A stretch of 64,000 bases of DNA from Paracoccaceae bacterium (GCA_030758115.1 JANREX010000049.1:1-64000), one strand, 5' to 3'; positions 34,419-44,507 are shown, counted from the first letter of the stretch. The notes: generated from the letters alone by a model not told the origin. Numbers and translations are program-made.

Positions 34419-36215
34419 ATGAAGGTTCGGCGCAGGCAGCCGGCCCGATACGGGCTATTTATATTCACGGCACTTTGGTTGATCGTTGTGCTTCCGTTCA
34501 GCGTGAGGGCCGCGCCCTATGCCGCGCTGGTGATGGATGCGCGCAACGGCGAAGTCCTGCATGCCGAAAATGCCGATACGCGGCTGCACCCCGCCTCGCT
34601 GACAAAGATGATGACGCTCTATGTCGCCTTTCAGGCGATCGAACGGGGCGAGATCAGTCTTGATACCGTCGTGACGATCCCCGCCGCCGCCGCGGCAGAG
34701 CCGCCCAGCAAACTTGGCTTGCGCGCAGGGCAGAAGATCAAATTGCGCTACCTGATCCGCGCAGCTGCCATCAAATCCGCGAATGATGCGGCACATGCCA
34801 TCGGCACCGCCGTCGAAGGATCCGAGGCCGCCTTTGCCCGCCGCATGAACCGCACGGCCGCCGCCATGGGCATGACCCGCACGAACTTCAAGAACATGCA
34901 TGGCCTGACGGAAGAGGGGCACATGTCGACGGCCCGCGACATGACCCTCCTGGGCCGTCATCTGCTCTATGACTTCCCTGAATATTACAACCTTTTCTCG
35001 CGACGCTCGACGGATGCGGGGATCGCGCAGGTGAACAACACCAATCGCCGCCTGCTGGATGCCTATCGCGGTGCGGACGGGATCAAGACCGGTTACACGC
35101 GGGCCGCCGGGTTCAACCTTGTGGCGTCAGCAGAGCGGGGCGACACGCGGATCATCGCCACGGTCTTTGGCGGACGCTCGACCGTGTCACGCAACCAGCG
35201 TGTCGCCGAACTGCTGGACCTTGGCTTCAAGAAGGCACCGTCGCGCGTGGCGCTGCGCAAGCCGGTCAAACCAGATGCGATCCCCGGTCGCGGCCCCGGT
35301 CAGGGCGATGTGGAAACGCAGGTCGCATCCGCTGGCAGCACTGACACAGGACGGCCCGCCGCGGGCAAGACGATCCGCCTGGTCACGGCGGTCTCATCCA
35401 GCTTGCGCCCCGTGGCCCGTCCCGGACAAGAGATGCCAGCCCCGGTTCTGGTCGCTCTGAAAGACGATATCTCGCAGGCCTTGAGCGAAGTCGCCGCCCA
35501 GACCGCGGCACGCGAAGCCGCCGCTGCACAGACGGCCTCGACACCCTCGGATGTGGCGGTTGCCGTATCGCTGACGCCGCCTGCCACCATTCCGGACCGT
35601 CCCGCGTCCACAGCTGCGGACGACCCGGCACCCGAGGTTCTGGCCGAAGTCGAGACCGAGGGCACGGATGAAGCGCTTGCTGCATTGACGCAAGCCGTGG
35701 TGACCGCGACAGCCGCGCCCCCTGCCCCGGATGCGCCCGAGACCGCAGAGGCAACAGCTGCCGAAACGGTCGAGGTGGCCGCAGCGGCACCTGCCGCGCC
35801 TGTGGTGAACGCAGCCCTGGCCGCGATCAAGCCGCGCGCGCGCCCCGAGGGGTTGGTCGTGCTGGCAAGCCTGCCCAGGGACAGCGCCGTGGCCGCCGAA
35901 ACGCAGATCACCGAAACCGCGCAGGCCAGCCCGGCAAGCCAGGAACCCGAAGTCGTGACACGGCTGAGCACCTCCGGCGGGCGCCACTGGGGCATCAACG
36001 TCGGCCGCTACGGCAACCGGCACGCCGCCGAAAAGATCCTGCTGCAAACCGCCCTGACCGAGATCAACACGCTGGATGGGACCCTGCGCAAGGTCGTGCC
36101 GGGCGGTGGCGGGTTCGATGCCAATTTCATGGGAATGACCCGCGAAACGGCCGATCTTGCCTGCCGCAGATTGCAGGCCCGGCAGATCCAGTGCTTCATG
36201 ATCGGGCCAAGCTGA
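34419..36215 (+). CDS. D-alanyl-D-alanine carboxypeptidase with C-terminal SPOR domain
   Basis: This low-molecular-weight penicillin-binding protein (peptidase S11) has 598 residues and trims the stem peptide of peptidoglycan. It has a signal peptide or anchor (residues about 10-31), the SLTK nucleophile motif (S60-K63), SAN (120-122) and KTG (223-225). Residues about 290-515 form a long Ala/Pro/Thr-rich linker of low complexity. Residues about 525-598 form a SPOR-like domain (HWGINVGRYGNRHAAEKILL and CRRLQARQIQCFMIGP), which binds denuded glycan at the septum. I chose the ATG at 34419; a TTG at 34374 is in frame. Confidence 0.92.
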   Translation: MKVRRRQPARYGLFIFTALWLIVVLPFSVRAAPYAALVMDARNGEVLHAENADTRLHPASLTKMMTLYVAFQAIERGEISLDTVVTIPAAAAAEPPSKLGLRAGQKIKLRYLIRAAAIKSANDAAHAIGTAVEGSEAAFARRMNRTAAAMGMTRTNFKNMHGLTEEGHMSTARDMTLLGRHLLYDFPEYYNLFSRRSTDAGIAQVNNTNRRLLDAYRGADGIKTGYTRAAGFNLVASAERGDTRIIATVFGGRSTVSRNQRVAELLDLGFKKAPSRVALRKPVKPDAIPGRGPGQGDVETQVASAGSTDTGRPAAGKTIRLVTAVSSSLRPVARPGQEMPAPVLVALKDDISQALSEVAAQTAAREAAAAQTASTPSDVAVAVSLTPPATIPDRPASTAADDPAPEVLAEVETEGTDEALAALTQAVVTATAAPPAPDAPETAEATAAETVEVAAAAPAAPVVNAALAAIKPRARPEGLVVLASLPRDSAVAAETQITETAQASPASQEPEVVTRLSTSGGRHWGINVGRYGNRHAAEKILLQTALTEINTLDGTLRKVVPGGGGFDANFMGMTRETADLACRRLQARQIQCFMIGPS

Positions 36216-36279
36216 TCACGCTTTGACAGGATCAAAGGGGGGGCTTTCTGCCCCCCCCAACGCCTCACTCCGTTCGACG

Positions 36280-36315
36280 CCCCCCCCGAGGATATTTGCG
36301 GCAAGAAGAAGCAGG
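36280..36315 (+). repeat. Dispersed intergenic repeat, copy 4
   Basis: This copy reads CCCCCCCGAGGATATTT then GCGGCAAGAAGAAGCAGG. It is preceded by a GGGGGGGC/GCCCCCCCC hairpin at 36237-36259. It lies between the convergent carboxypeptidase gene and ccoS. Confidence 0.75.
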
Positions 36316-36321
36316 TGCCGT

Positions 36322-36480
36322 TCAGGGCTTGGGGTGGTCGTCCCAATCCTTGTTCAGGATGCGGCGCGCGTCGCCTTCGGGGTCGTCATACTGGTTGCTG
36401 CGCACCGTGTAGAGGAAAGCCACGAGGCCGACGCCCCCCAGCAGCAGGGATATCGGGATCAGGTAGGACAGAACTTCCAT
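36322..36480 (-). CDS. ccoS: cbb3-type oxidase assembly protein CcoS
   Basis: This 52-residue protein starts MEVLSYLIPISLLLGGVGLV, with one membrane span, followed by AFLYTVRSNQYDDPEGDARR and the end ILNKDWDDHPKP. The QYDDxxG(D)xxRIL signature is typical of CcoS, needed to mature the cytochrome cbb3 oxidase. It starts four bases after the ccoI stop and is the last gene of ccoGHIS. It is easy to miss because it is short and overlapped by longer open frames on the other strand. Confidence 0.93.
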   Translation of the reverse strand: MEVLSYLIPISLLLGGVGLVAFLYTVRSNQYDDPEGDARRILNKDWDDHPKP

Positions 36481-36484
36481 CGGA

Positions 36485-38671
36485 TTACTTGAGCCTCAGC
36501 GCGTTGAGAGAAACGGTGATCGAGGATAGCGACATCGCCAGCGCCGCCACCAGCGGCGTGGCAAGGCCGATCACCGCCACGGGCACCGCAATGACATTGT
36601 ACCACGTGGCGATGCGGAAGTTTTCCTTGATGCGGCGGATGGCAGATTGCGCGGTTGTCAACGCGTCACCAATGGGTTCCAGATCGCTGCCCAAAAGGAC
36701 GATGTCCGAGGCGACCCGCGCCGCATCCAGCGCAGAGGCCGGCGAGATCGACACATCGGCCGCGGTCAGCGCGGCGGTATCGTTCAACCCGTCGCCCACC
36801 ATCAGCACATGCTGCCCCTCGGCCTGCAATTCCGCGATACGCGCGGCCTTGTCGGCGGGCAGTGCATCGGCCTTCCATTCGGCAATGCCCAGACGCGCGG
36901 CCAGCGCCGCGACGACCGGTTCGGTATCGCCCGACATCAGGATCACGCGCTTGCCCTGCCGCATGAGGTGCTGCACGGCATTGGCCGCACCGGGCCGCAG
37001 GCGGTCGGTGAAGGTAAAGGCGCGCGGGGCGGCATCGCCGATGGCCAGCCAGGCGGTTGTCTCGGCCCCCGGGGTGGCACCTGTCCAGGCGGCACGGCCC
37101 AAACGCACGCGCTGTCCTTGCCAGATGCCTTGCGTGCCGTAACCCGGCACCTCGGCCAGGTCATCGACCTTGGCGGGCGTGATCCCGGCTGCGCGCGCCG
37201 CATTGGCCAGCGAGACTGCCAGCGGATGCGACGACATCTGGGCCAGAGCCATGGCAATCGCGGCATCATTTCCGTCATGCGCGGACAGGTTGGTCAGTTC
37301 CGGCGTGCCTGCGGTCAGGGTGCCGGTCTTGTCGAAGACGACCGTGTCGACCTGCGCCAGCCGTTCCAGCGCCGTTGCATCCTTGATCAGCATCCCCTTG
37401 CGGAACAACCGGCCCGAGGCCGCTGTGGTCACCGCCGGCACCGCAAGACCCAGGGCGCAGGGGCAGGTGATGATCAGAACGGCGGCCGCGATGTTCAGGG
37501 CGGTGCGCACATCCCAGGAATAGAGATACCAGCCCAGGAAACTGAGCGCCGACAGGATATGCACCCCCGGCGCGTAAAGCTTCGCGGCGCTGTCGGCCAG
37601 CGAGGTGTAGCGCGACCGACCGCTTTCGGCGATGGCCACAAGATCGGCCATGCGGTGCAGCGAGGTATCGCGCCCCACGGCTGTCGCGCGAATGGTCAGC
37701 GGTCCGGTCAGGTTGACCTCGCCAGCCGAGACGGCGCGACCGGGTTCGGCAAACACGGGCAGGGTTTCGCCGGTCAGCAGCGAGCGGTCGATCTCGGACC
37801 GGCCATCGGCGATCACGCCGTCGACGGGCATCCGCCCACCGGGGCGGACCAGTATCAGATCGCCAATGCGCAGTTCGGCCACCGGCAGCTGCACCTCGGC
37901 CCCGTCGCGCAGGGCGATGGCGCGTGGCACTTCAAGGGCTGACAACTCCTGTGCGGCGGACCGCGCGATGGCGCGGGTCCGGTGATCCAGGTAGCGCCCC
38001 GTCAGAAGGAAGAAGACCAATGCCACGGTCGCGTCGAAATAGGCATGATGCCCGGACAGCGCCGTTTCCCACAGCGATGTGGCAAGCGCCAGAACCAGCG
38101 CCAGCACGATGGGCACATCCATGTTCAGGCGGCGCGCGCGCAGGGCCGCCCAGGCGCTTTTGTAAAAGGGCACGCCCGAGAAGGCGAGCGTCGGCAGGGC
38201 AATCGCGGCCGATATCCAGTGAAACAGATCGCGCGTGGCATCCGTGGCACCCGACCAGACCGCCACGGACAGCAGCATGACGTTCATCATGGCAAAACCC
38301 GCCACCGCCATCCGCATCAAGAGGTCGCGACCCGCGCGGTCGTTCTGCGTCACGGACAGGGTGCCGGCATCCAGCTCATGCGCCTCATAGCCCGCCCCTT
38401 CGAGGACCTTGACCAGCTGATCCGGCATGATCGCGGGGTCGGCCTCGACGGTGGCGCGGCGCAGGGTCAGGTTGACGCGGGCCGAACGGACACCCGGCAC
38501 CGCGGCAAGCGCCTTCTCGACCGTCGATATACAGGCAGAACAGTGGATCGTCGGCAGTGACAACGCGATCTGGGCGTCCTTGTGCAGGGCCTGTTCGGCC
38601 AGGGCCTGCGCGCCCGGAGCGGCGACACAGGCAGGGCAGGCCGAAATCGAAGGGCGCAGGGCTGCTGTCAT
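36485..38671 (-). CDS. ccoI: Copper-exporting P-type ATPase CcoI (FixI)
   Basis: CcoI is the CopA2-type P1B ATPase that exports Cu(I) for insertion into the CcoN binuclear centre. The 728-residue protein has an N-terminal cysteine pair (SACPAC), a heavy-metal-associated domain with HCSAC (Cys44/Cys47), TGE in LLTGETLP, the membrane CPCAL motif, DKTGTLT phosphorylation site and MVGDGLNDTAAL. About eight membrane segments are visible. It follows ccoH by 16 bases. Confidence 0.96.
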   Translation of the reverse strand: MTAALRPSISACPACVAAPGAQALAEQALHKDAQIALSLPTIHCSACISTVEKALAAVPGVRSARVNLTLRRATVEADPAIMPDQLVKVLEGAGYEAHELDAGTLSVTQNDRAGRDLLMRMAVAGFAMMNVMLLSVAVWSGATDATRDLFHWISAAIALPTLAFSGVPFYKSAWAALRARRLNMDVPIVLALVLALATSLWETALSGHHAYFDATVALVFFLLTGRYLDHRTRAIARSAAQELSALEVPRAIALRDGAEVQLPVAELRIGDLILVRPGGRMPVDGVIADGRSEIDRSLLTGETLPVFAEPGRAVSAGEVNLTGPLTIRATAVGRDTSLHRMADLVAIAESGRSRYTSLADSAAKLYAPGVHILSALSFLGWYLYSWDVRTALNIAAAVLIITCPCALGLAVPAVTTAASGRLFRKGMLIKDATALERLAQVDTVVFDKTGTLTAGTPELTNLSAHDGNDAAIAMALAQMSSHPLAVSLANAARAAGITPAKVDDLAEVPGYGTQGIWQGQRVRLGRAAWTGATPGAETTAWLAIGDAAPRAFTFTDRLRPGAANAVQHLMRQGKRVILMSGDTEPVVAALAARLGIAEWKADALPADKAARIAELQAEGQHVLMVGDGLNDTAALTAADVSISPASALDAARVASDIVLLGSDLEPIGDALTTAQSAIRRIKENFRIATWYNVIAVPVAVIGLATPLVAALAMSLSSITVSLNALRLK

Positions 38672-38687
38672 GATCCTGTCTTTCGGC

Positions 38688-39149
38688 TTAGCGGGTCACA
38701 TGCAGGATGACGCGCTGGGTGAACGGCGTGCCATCCTCGGCAAGGGCGGACATGCGGATGTTCCAGTTGCCATCCGCCAGCGACACGGGCGCAACATAGG
38801 CCGCCCCGTCAAAGATGAACTCGGGGCGGATATCGTCCGCGACATGGGTGGCGCGGCCGATCACCGCGTCAAGACCGCCCACACGCACCGGCGTGCCCTG
38901 CGCGTCGGTGATGCTCAGGATCACCTCGCCGTCGGCCGCATCGGCCCTGACGGTCCAACCCAGCGCCTCCTGGGCGGCCTTGCGCGCGTTGAACTCCTGG
39001 CTTGCCACGTAGGAGTTCTTGACCTCGAGCCCTGGGAAGGTGGCGACCGCGGACCAGGCCAGCATGAGGTTGACACCGATGATGACGCCGAATGCACCCA
39101 CGAAGATCATGAGGACATGGCGTCCGGTCAGTTGTTTCTCGGCCTTCAT
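38688..39149 (-). CDS. ccoH: cbb3 oxidase maturation protein CcoH (FixH)
   Basis: The 153-residue product has a single N-terminal membrane span (GRHVLMIFVGAFGVIIGVNLMLAW) after a short basic start. A periplasmic FixH domain follows, with NSYVASQEFNARKAAQEALGW, the usual spacing, and NWNIRMSALAEDGTPF near the end. It assists assembly of the cbb3 oxidase. Its start overlaps the ccoG stop by four bases. Confidence 0.94.
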   Translation of the reverse strand: MKAEKQLTGRHVLMIFVGAFGVIIGVNLMLAWSAVATFPGLEVKNSYVASQEFNARKAAQEALGWTVRADAADGEVILSITDAQGTPVRVGGLDAVIGRATHVADDIRPEFIFDGAAYVAPVSLADGNWNIRMSALAEDGTPFTQRVILHVTR

Positions 39150-40582
39150 TGTACTCTCCCGTTGAAGATCGTGTCCTTGTAGACGCGCAGGTCATTGGTC
39201 ATGTCCTGCACCCAGAGGCGGATATCCACACGGCCCTGCGTCGCGGCCGGGGTGTCAGGCCCCGCCACCACATAGACCCGCTGCAGGAATGTCGTGTCGG
39301 CGGGCACCATGACAGTGTCGCCTTCCACCGATTCCAGCACAACCGTGAAGGGCTGGTCGCCCTCGACCGTGACGCGGAAGGGATGATCCTCGCCCTGCTT
39401 GTTCAGCAGGCGCACGTCATAGGTGTTGCGGATAGACCCGTCAGACAGGACCACGAAAGTGGGGTTGCGGATCGGCGCGACCGTCATCTCGATATCCGAT
39501 CGCACCAGCAGCGCGACCATCAGGCCGACGCCCACGAGGGACCACAGGCCGGTATAGAGCATGGTGCGCGGGCGCAGCACATGTTTCCAGATCGGCTTGG
39601 GCGCGTGGCCCGCACGCTCTGCCGTCTCGTCGGTCAGGGCCATGTAGTCGATCAGCCCGCGCGGCTTGCCGATCTTGTCCATCACGTCGTCACAGGCGTC
39701 GATGCACAAGGCGCAGGTGATGCATTCCAGTTGCTGCCCGTCGCGAATGTCGATCCCCATGGGGCAAACGTTGACGCAGGCCATGCAGTCGATGCAGTCG
39801 CCCAGCTGTTCTGCGCCCTCGCCCTTGCGATGCTTGCCACGCGGCTCGCCGCGCCAGTCGCGATAGGCGACGGTCAGCGTGTCCTCGTCCATCATCGCCG
39901 CCTGGATGCGCGGCCAGGGGCAGGCATAGATGCAGATCTGTTCGCGCGCGAAACCGCCGAAGAAAAAGGTCGTCAAGGTCAGGATCAGCATCGTCGTATA
40001 GGCGACGGGATGGGCGTTCAGCGTGACCAGATCGCGCGCCAGCGTGGGCGCATCGGTGAAGTAGAAAACCCAGGCACCGCCGGTGGCCAGCCCGATCAGA
40101 AACCAGGATGTCCATTTCGTCAGCCGCAAGCGCAGCTTGCGCAGGTCCCATTTTTCCTGCCGGTGCAGGCGCAGGCGTGCGTTCCGGTCACCCTCGATCC
40201 AGCGTTCGACGAGGATGAAAAGATCGGTCCAGACCGTCTGCGGGCAGGCATAGCCGCACCAGACCCGGCCCAGCGCCGAGGTGAACAGGAACAGGCCCAG
40301 CCCGGCCATGACCAGAAGACCCGCGATGAAATAGAATTCATGCGGCCAGATCTCGATCCAGAAAAAGAAGAAGCGGCGGTTGGCAAGATCGACCAGCACG
40401 GCCTGATCCGGCAGGTTCGGTCCACGGTCCCACCGCAGCCAGGGGGTAATGTAGTAGATACCCAGTGTGACCGCCATGATCACCCATTTCAGGCTACGGA
40501 AATTACCCGAAACGCGGCGCGGAAAGATCGGCTCTCGCGCGACGTAAAGGCTTGGCGGGACATCTGGTTCAGTCTGGGACAC
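39146..40582 (-). CDS. ccoG: cbb3 oxidase accessory iron-sulfur protein CcoG (FixG/RdxB)
   Basis: CcoG is a membrane-bound 4Fe-4S protein that reduces Cu(II) to Cu(I) for cbb3 oxidase biogenesis. The 478-residue protein has five membrane segments, a CGYACPQTVWTD and a CIYACPWPRIQ motif, and two ferredoxin clusters, CIDCMACVNVCPMG and CITCALCIDACDDV. A C-terminal immunoglobulin-like domain follows residue 370. An FNR box stands 66 bases upstream at 40648-40661. It is the first gene of ccoGHIS. Confidence 0.95.
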   Translation of the reverse strand: MSQTEPDVPPSLYVAREPIFPRRVSGNFRSLKWVIMAVTLGIYYITPWLRWDRGPNLPDQAVLVDLANRRFFFFWIEIWPHEFYFIAGLLVMAGLGLFLFTSALGRVWCGYACPQTVWTDLFILVERWIEGDRNARLRLHRQEKWDLRKLRLRLTKWTSWFLIGLATGGAWVFYFTDAPTLARDLVTLNAHPVAYTTMLILTLTTFFFGGFAREQICIYACPWPRIQAAMMDEDTLTVAYRDWRGEPRGKHRKGEGAEQLGDCIDCMACVNVCPMGIDIRDGQQLECITCALCIDACDDVMDKIGKPRGLIDYMALTDETAERAGHAPKPIWKHVLRPRTMLYTGLWSLVGVGLMVALLVRSDIEMTVAPIRNPTFVVLSDGSIRNTYDVRLLNKQGEDHPFRVTVEGDQPFTVVLESVEGDTVMVPADTTFLQRVYVVAGPDTPAATQGRVDIRLWVQDMTNDLRVYKDTIFNGRVQ

Positions 40583-40647
40583 GGGGGAATCGCTCCATCA
40601 CATGCATGTCGGATGGCCCCTTTTCACAGTCTTGCGGCGACCTAGCC

Positions 40648-40661
40648 TTGACCTGCATCAA
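40648..40661. promoter_or_regulatory. FNR box upstream of ccoGHIS
   Basis: The sequence TTGAC-CTGC-ATCAA matches TTGAY-N4-RTCAA and lies 66 bases before the ccoG start. It supports FnrL activation of the oxidase assembly operon at low oxygen. Confidence 0.82.
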
Positions 40662-40921
40662 ATTCTGACTCTGCGAGATACCTATTCCGTCAGGTCAACC
40701 GGATCTGCGGGTTGCCAGCCACAGTGGCAAGGCGGCCCGGGATGGCGGTTGGTACAGGCCGGAAATGGACCCGCCGCCCGACCGGAGGAACCGATGAGGC
40801 GGCGGATCTGCTTGCCGGTCAGGGAGGGCCGGCAAGGACAGGATTGCCTTGGCTATCCCGTCCGATGAATTGGTGCCGGCCTTCCTGGAAACGCGCGAAC
40901 AGGACGGAAGGTCCGGCACCC

Positions 40922-40950
40922 ACCCTTGGGCGCATGTGACGCCCAAGGGT
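40922..40950 (-). terminator. Hairpin after ccoNOQP
   Basis: ACCCTTGGGCG (40922-40932) pairs perfectly with CGCCCAAGGGT (40940-40950) around a seven-base loop, 14 bases past the ccoP stop. There is no strong U-run, so it may stabilise the 3' end rather than terminate by itself. Confidence 0.65.
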
Positions 40951-40964
40951 ATCTCTCGCGGCGA

Positions 40965-41840
40965 TTACTCGCCGCCGCCCAACTGGTGGACATAGGTCGC
41001 GACGGCGCGGATCTCGGCCTCGGACAGACGGTTCGACCAGGACGGCATCACGCCGAAGCGCGAATATGTCACGGACTGGGTCAGCGTGTCGTGGCTGCCG
41101 CCATAGAGCCAGATCGCGTCGGTCAGGTTCGGTGCGCCCTGGGCGCGATCGCCTGTGCCGTTTTCCATGTGGCAGGCCGCGCAGTTGTCCTGGTAGACGA
41201 CCGATCCGGCCTCGACCATGGACGCATCCTGTGGTGTGCCCGACAAGGACATCACGTAGTTCACGACCTGGTCGATCTCTTCCTTGGCCAGGATGTCGCC
41301 AAAGGCGGGCATCTGCGACCAACGCGCATCAGGGTCCTCTTCGTTGCGGATCCCGTGGTTGATCGTGGCATGGATCGCCTCGATATCGCCGCCCCAAAGC
41401 CAGTCATCGTCCAGCAGGTTCGGATAGCCGGATGCCGCGACACCGGCCGCACCAGATCCGTGGCACTGGGCGCACCAGGTACGGAACACGGCGGCCCCGG
41501 CCGAGGTGGCATAGGTGCGCAGCTCCGCATCATCGGCGATCGCCGTCAGCTCGGCCGAGGCCAGCTTTGCGTTGATCGTGGCGTTGGCCGCTTCGGCCGC
41601 GTCGATTTCGGCCTGCACGTTGGCCCGGGTGGACCAGCCCAGAAGGCCGGGCGTGGCCGCCTTGATCCCCGGCCAGGCCGGATAGGCGATCGTGTAGAGA
41701 ACCGCCCAGACGATACAGGCATAGAAGGTCCACAGCCACCAGCGCGGCAGCGGGTTGTTGTACTCCTCGATCCCGTCCCAGCTGTGGCCGGTCGTATCCA
41801 CCTCGGGCTTCTTGGAGTGGTTCTGCGGTTGCTTTGCCAT
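40965..41840 (-). CDS. ccoP: cbb3-type cytochrome c oxidase subunit III (CcoP)
   Basis: CcoP is the membrane-anchored dihaem cytochrome c of the cbb3 oxidase. The 291-residue protein has the N-terminal [22 protein letters not shown] segment, one membrane span ([19 protein letters not shown]) and two haem sites, CAQCH and CAACH, with a Met ligand in each lobe (SQMPAFG and GVMPSW). The ATG at 41840 follows a sequence ending GGAGGCGTGAGG. It follows ccoQ by four bases. Confidence 0.97.
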   Translation of the reverse strand: MAKQPQNHSKKPEVDTTGHSWDGIEEYNNPLPRWWLWTFYACIVWAVLYTIAYPAWPGIKAATPGLLGWSTRANVQAEIDAAEAANATINAKLASAELTAIADDAELRTYATSAGAAVFRTWCAQCHGSGAAGVAASGYPNLLDDDWLWGGDIEAIHATINHGIRNEEDPDARWSQMPAFGDILAKEEIDQVVNYVMSLSGTPQDASMVEAGSVVYQDNCAACHMENGTGDRAQGAPNLTDAIWLYGGSHDTLTQSVTYSRFGVMPSWSNRLSEAEIRAVATYVHQLGGGE

Positions 41841-41844
41841 GTCC

Positions 41845-42054
41845 TCACGCCTCCTTGGCGTCACGGGCGCGGGCAGGTTTGTCACCTGCGGCGGCTGGTT
41901 TGTCGTCGTGCCGGAACGGGATGTTTGCCACGTCGCGATAGGTCTTGGAGCTGCCGGGACGCATCACGAAGATGACCATCCCGATGAAGAACAAGAACAG
42001 CGCAAGCAGCATCCAGCTGTCGGCGAATTCGCGCAGAAAGGAATAGGTTTCCAT
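41845..42054 (-). CDS. ccoQ: cbb3-type oxidase subunit CcoQ
   Basis: The 69-residue product has one membrane span ([20 protein letters not shown]) followed by [20 protein letters not shown], the typical CcoQ/FixQ arrangement. It stabilises the cbb3 complex. It lies between ccoO and ccoP with short gaps. Confidence 0.94.
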   Translation of the reverse strand: METYSFLREFADSWMLLALFLFFIGMVIFVMRPGSSKTYRDVANIPFRHDDKPAAAGDKPARARDAKEA

Positions 42055-42069
42055 GATCCATATCCCCCC

Positions 42070-42795
42070 TTAGCGGCTGGCGTCGGGCGTGAAGGTCGAG
42101 AAATCGACCAGAGTGCCCAACATCTGCAGGTAGGCAATCAGCGCATCGGTTTCCGAAATGCCGGGCTGCCCGTCGAAGTTGCGCACCTGCGCACCGGGAT
42201 AGCGTTCCACCAGCCCGTCCCAGTCACCGTCGGGATCGACCTGCACCGCGAAATCGACCCGCGCGTTCTCGATCATCTCGTCGGTATAGGGCACGCCAAC
42301 CATGCGATGGGTGGCCATCAGCTCGCCGATATACTCGCCATCGATCAGCCGGTTCTCCAGGAAGCCATATTTCGGCATCACGGATTCCGGCACCACCGAT
42401 TGCGGATCACGCAAGTGAACCAGGTGCCAGTCGTCCGAGTAGCGTCCGCCGACACGGGCCAGGTCCGGCCCGGTGCGTTTGGACCCCCACTGGAACGGGT
42501 GGTCATACTTGCTTTCGGCGGCCAGCGAATAGTGGCCATAGCGTTCGACCTCGTCCCGCATCGGGCGGATCATCTGGCTATGGCACACATAGCAGCCTTC
42601 GCGGATGTAGATATCGCGTCCGGCCAGTTCCAGCGGGGAGTAGGGGCGCACGCCCTCTACATCCTCGATGGTGTTTTCCAGCCAGAACAGCGGTGCGATC
42701 TGCACGATCCCGCCCACGGTCACCACAAGGAAGGCGAAGATGGCCAGCAGCGTCACGTTCTTTTCGAGAACGGCGTGTTTGTCGAGAATTGCCAT
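42070..42795 (-). CDS. ccoO: cbb3-type cytochrome c oxidase subunit II (CcoO)
   Basis: CcoO is the monohaem cytochrome c subunit. The 241-residue protein has an N-terminal anchor ([20 protein letters not shown]) and the haem site [11 protein letters not shown] near residue 68. [16 protein letters not shown] and MPKYGFLE, which supplies the Met ligand, are also present. It transfers electrons from CcoP to CcoN. It lies 14 bases behind ccoN. Confidence 0.97.
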   Translation of the reverse strand: MAILDKHAVLEKNVTLLAIFAFLVVTVGGIVQIAPLFWLENTIEDVEGVRPYSPLELAGRDIYIREGCYVCHSQMIRPMRDEVERYGHYSLAAESKYDHPFQWGSKRTGPDLARVGGRYSDDWHLVHLRDPQSVVPESVMPKYGFLENRLIDGEYIGELMATHRMVGVPYTDEMIENARVDFAVQVDPDGDWDGLVERYPGAQVRNFDGQPGISETDALIAYLQMLGTLVDFSTFTPDASR

Positions 42796-42809
42796 TGATC
42801 CGGCCCTCC

Positions 42810-44414
42810 TTATTCAGCCGGGACTGCGGAATGCGTGGCCTCAACGGCCGGTGCGCGCTTCACAGTCATCCAGAGGTTGTAGCACATGATGATGGCCCCC
42901 ATGAGGAACATGACCCCACCCAGACCGCGCACCACATACATCGGGAACTTGGCGGCCACGGTGTCGGCAAAGCTGTTCACCAGGAAACCGTTGGCATCCA
43001 CTTCGCGCCACATCAGGCCTTCCATGATGCCGGTCACCCACATGGCGGCGGCGTAGAGAATGATGCCGATGGTGGCGAGCCAGAAGTGCCAGCTCACGAG
43101 CGAGAGAGAATAGAGCCGCTCACGGTTCCACAGTTTCGGCACCAGGAAGTAGAGCGCGCCGAAGGTGATCATCCCGTTCCAGCCAAGCGCGCCGGAATGC
43201 ACGTGCCCGATCGTCCAGTCGGTGTAATGCGACAGCGAGTTGACCGCGCGGATCGACATCATCGGACCCTCGAATGTGGACATGCCGTAGAAGCCCACGG
43301 AAATCACCATCATGCGGATGATCGGATCGGTGCGCAGCTTGTCCCAAGCCCCCGACAGCGTCATCAGGCCGTTGATCATGCCACCCCAGGAGGGCATCCA
43401 CAGAACGATCGAGAACACCATGCCAAGCGTCGAGGCCCAGTCAGGCAGCGCGGTATAGTGCAGGTGGTGCGGACCAGCCCAGATGTAGATGAAGATCAGC
43501 GCCCAGAAGTGGATGATCGACAGCTTGTAGCTGAAGACCGGCCGTTCGGCCTGTTTCGGCACGAAGTAATACATCATGCCCAGGAAGCCGGCGGTCAGGA
43601 AGAAGCCCACGGCGTTATGGCCGTACCACCACTGCACCATCGCATCCTGCACACCCGAGAAGACCTGCACGGACTTGGATCCGAAGACCGATACCGGAAT
43701 GCTGAGGTTGTTGACCACATGCAGCATCGCCACGGTGATGATGAAGGACAGGTAGAACCAGTTCGCCACGTAGATATGCGGCTCCTTGCGCTTGACCAAT
43801 GTGCCCAGGAACACGGCCAGGTAGGCCAGCCAGACGATGGTCAGCCACCAGTCGACATACCATTCAGGCTCGGCGTATTCCTTGGACTGGGTCGCCCCCA
43901 GCAGATAGCCGGTTGCCGCCAGCACGATCACCAGCTGGTAACCCCAGAAGACGAACCACGCCAGGTTTCCACCCCACAGGCGCGCGGCGCTTGTGCGCTG
44001 CACCACGTAGAAGGAGGTCGCGATCAGCGCGTTGCCCCCAAAGGCGAAAATCACCGCTGACGTATGCAACGGGCGCAAACGCCCGAAATTCAGGAAACCC
44101 TGCGCCCATTCGAAATTGAGCACCGGAAAGGCAAGCTGAAAGGCGATGATCACGCCAACCAGAAACCCGACAACCCCCCAACCAGCGGTGGCGATCACGC
44201 CGGCGCGCACGACGCCGTCCATGTATTCCCCGGAAAGATCGCGTTTTACGACCGGTTCCCCGGTCTGGCGCAGCGTCCAGAGAAAGACCCCACCCGCTGC
44301 TGCCGCCACGAGAAGGGCGTTCACCAGATAGGCAAGGTCACGTGCATAATTGGCCGCAATCAACGCGAACAGCGTGATGAGGCCAAGCACGATCAGCTTG
44401 ATATAATTCAACAT
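42810..44414 (-). CDS. ccoN: cbb3-type cytochrome c oxidase subunit I (CcoN)
   Basis: CcoN is the catalytic haem-copper subunit that reduces oxygen with high affinity and pumps protons. The 534-residue protein has about twelve spans, His ligands in [37 protein letters not shown] and [13 protein letters not shown], and the cbb3-type segment [13 protein letters not shown]. Two FNR boxes lie upstream, at about 94-107 and 126-139 bases. It is divergent from the universal stress protein gene. Confidence 0.98.
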   Translation of the reverse strand: MLNYIKLIVLGLITLFALIAANYARDLAYLVNALLVAAAAGGVFLWTLRQTGEPVVKRDLSGEYMDGVVRAGVIATAGWGVVGFLVGVIIAFQLAFPVLNFEWAQGFLNFGRLRPLHTSAVIFAFGGNALIATSFYVVQRTSAARLWGGNLAWFVFWGYQLVIVLAATGYLLGATQSKEYAEPEWYVDWWLTIVWLAYLAVFLGTLVKRKEPHIYVANWFYLSFIITVAMLHVVNNLSIPVSVFGSKSVQVFSGVQDAMVQWWYGHNAVGFFLTAGFLGMMYYFVPKQAERPVFSYKLSIIHFWALIFIYIWAGPHHLHYTALPDWASTLGMVFSIVLWMPSWGGMINGLMTLSGAWDKLRTDPIIRMMVISVGFYGMSTFEGPMMSIRAVNSLSHYTDWTIGHVHSGALGWNGMITFGALYFLVPKLWNRERLYSLSLVSWHFWLATIGIILYAAAMWVTGIMEGLMWREVDANGFLVNSFADTVAAKFPMYVVRGLGGVMFLMGAIIMCYNLWMTVKRAPAVEATHSAVPAE

Positions 44415-44507
44415 TTTGCGTCCCTTTTGTCCTGTCCCGGTGATTCGTCACGATCTCGGGGTTTCTTAAGACTGGGCCAGTGATGCAATCTGCCGGGCCG
44501 GGCTGCC

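Larger units (their letters stand above)
40583..40964. other. Intergenic region between ccoG and ccoP
   Basis: This 382-base stretch holds the FNR box at 40648-40661 for ccoGHIS and the hairpin at 40922-40950 behind ccoP. Short open frames on the plus strand (for example 40712-40939) are Arg/Pro-rich and show no recognisable protein. I see no gene here. Confidence 0.7.

Noticed and set aside
40602-40939. Small plus-strand frames in the ccoG-ccoP gap
   Set aside because: They are Arg/Pro/Gly-rich with no conserved motif and overlap the FNR box and hairpin. They look like chance frames.
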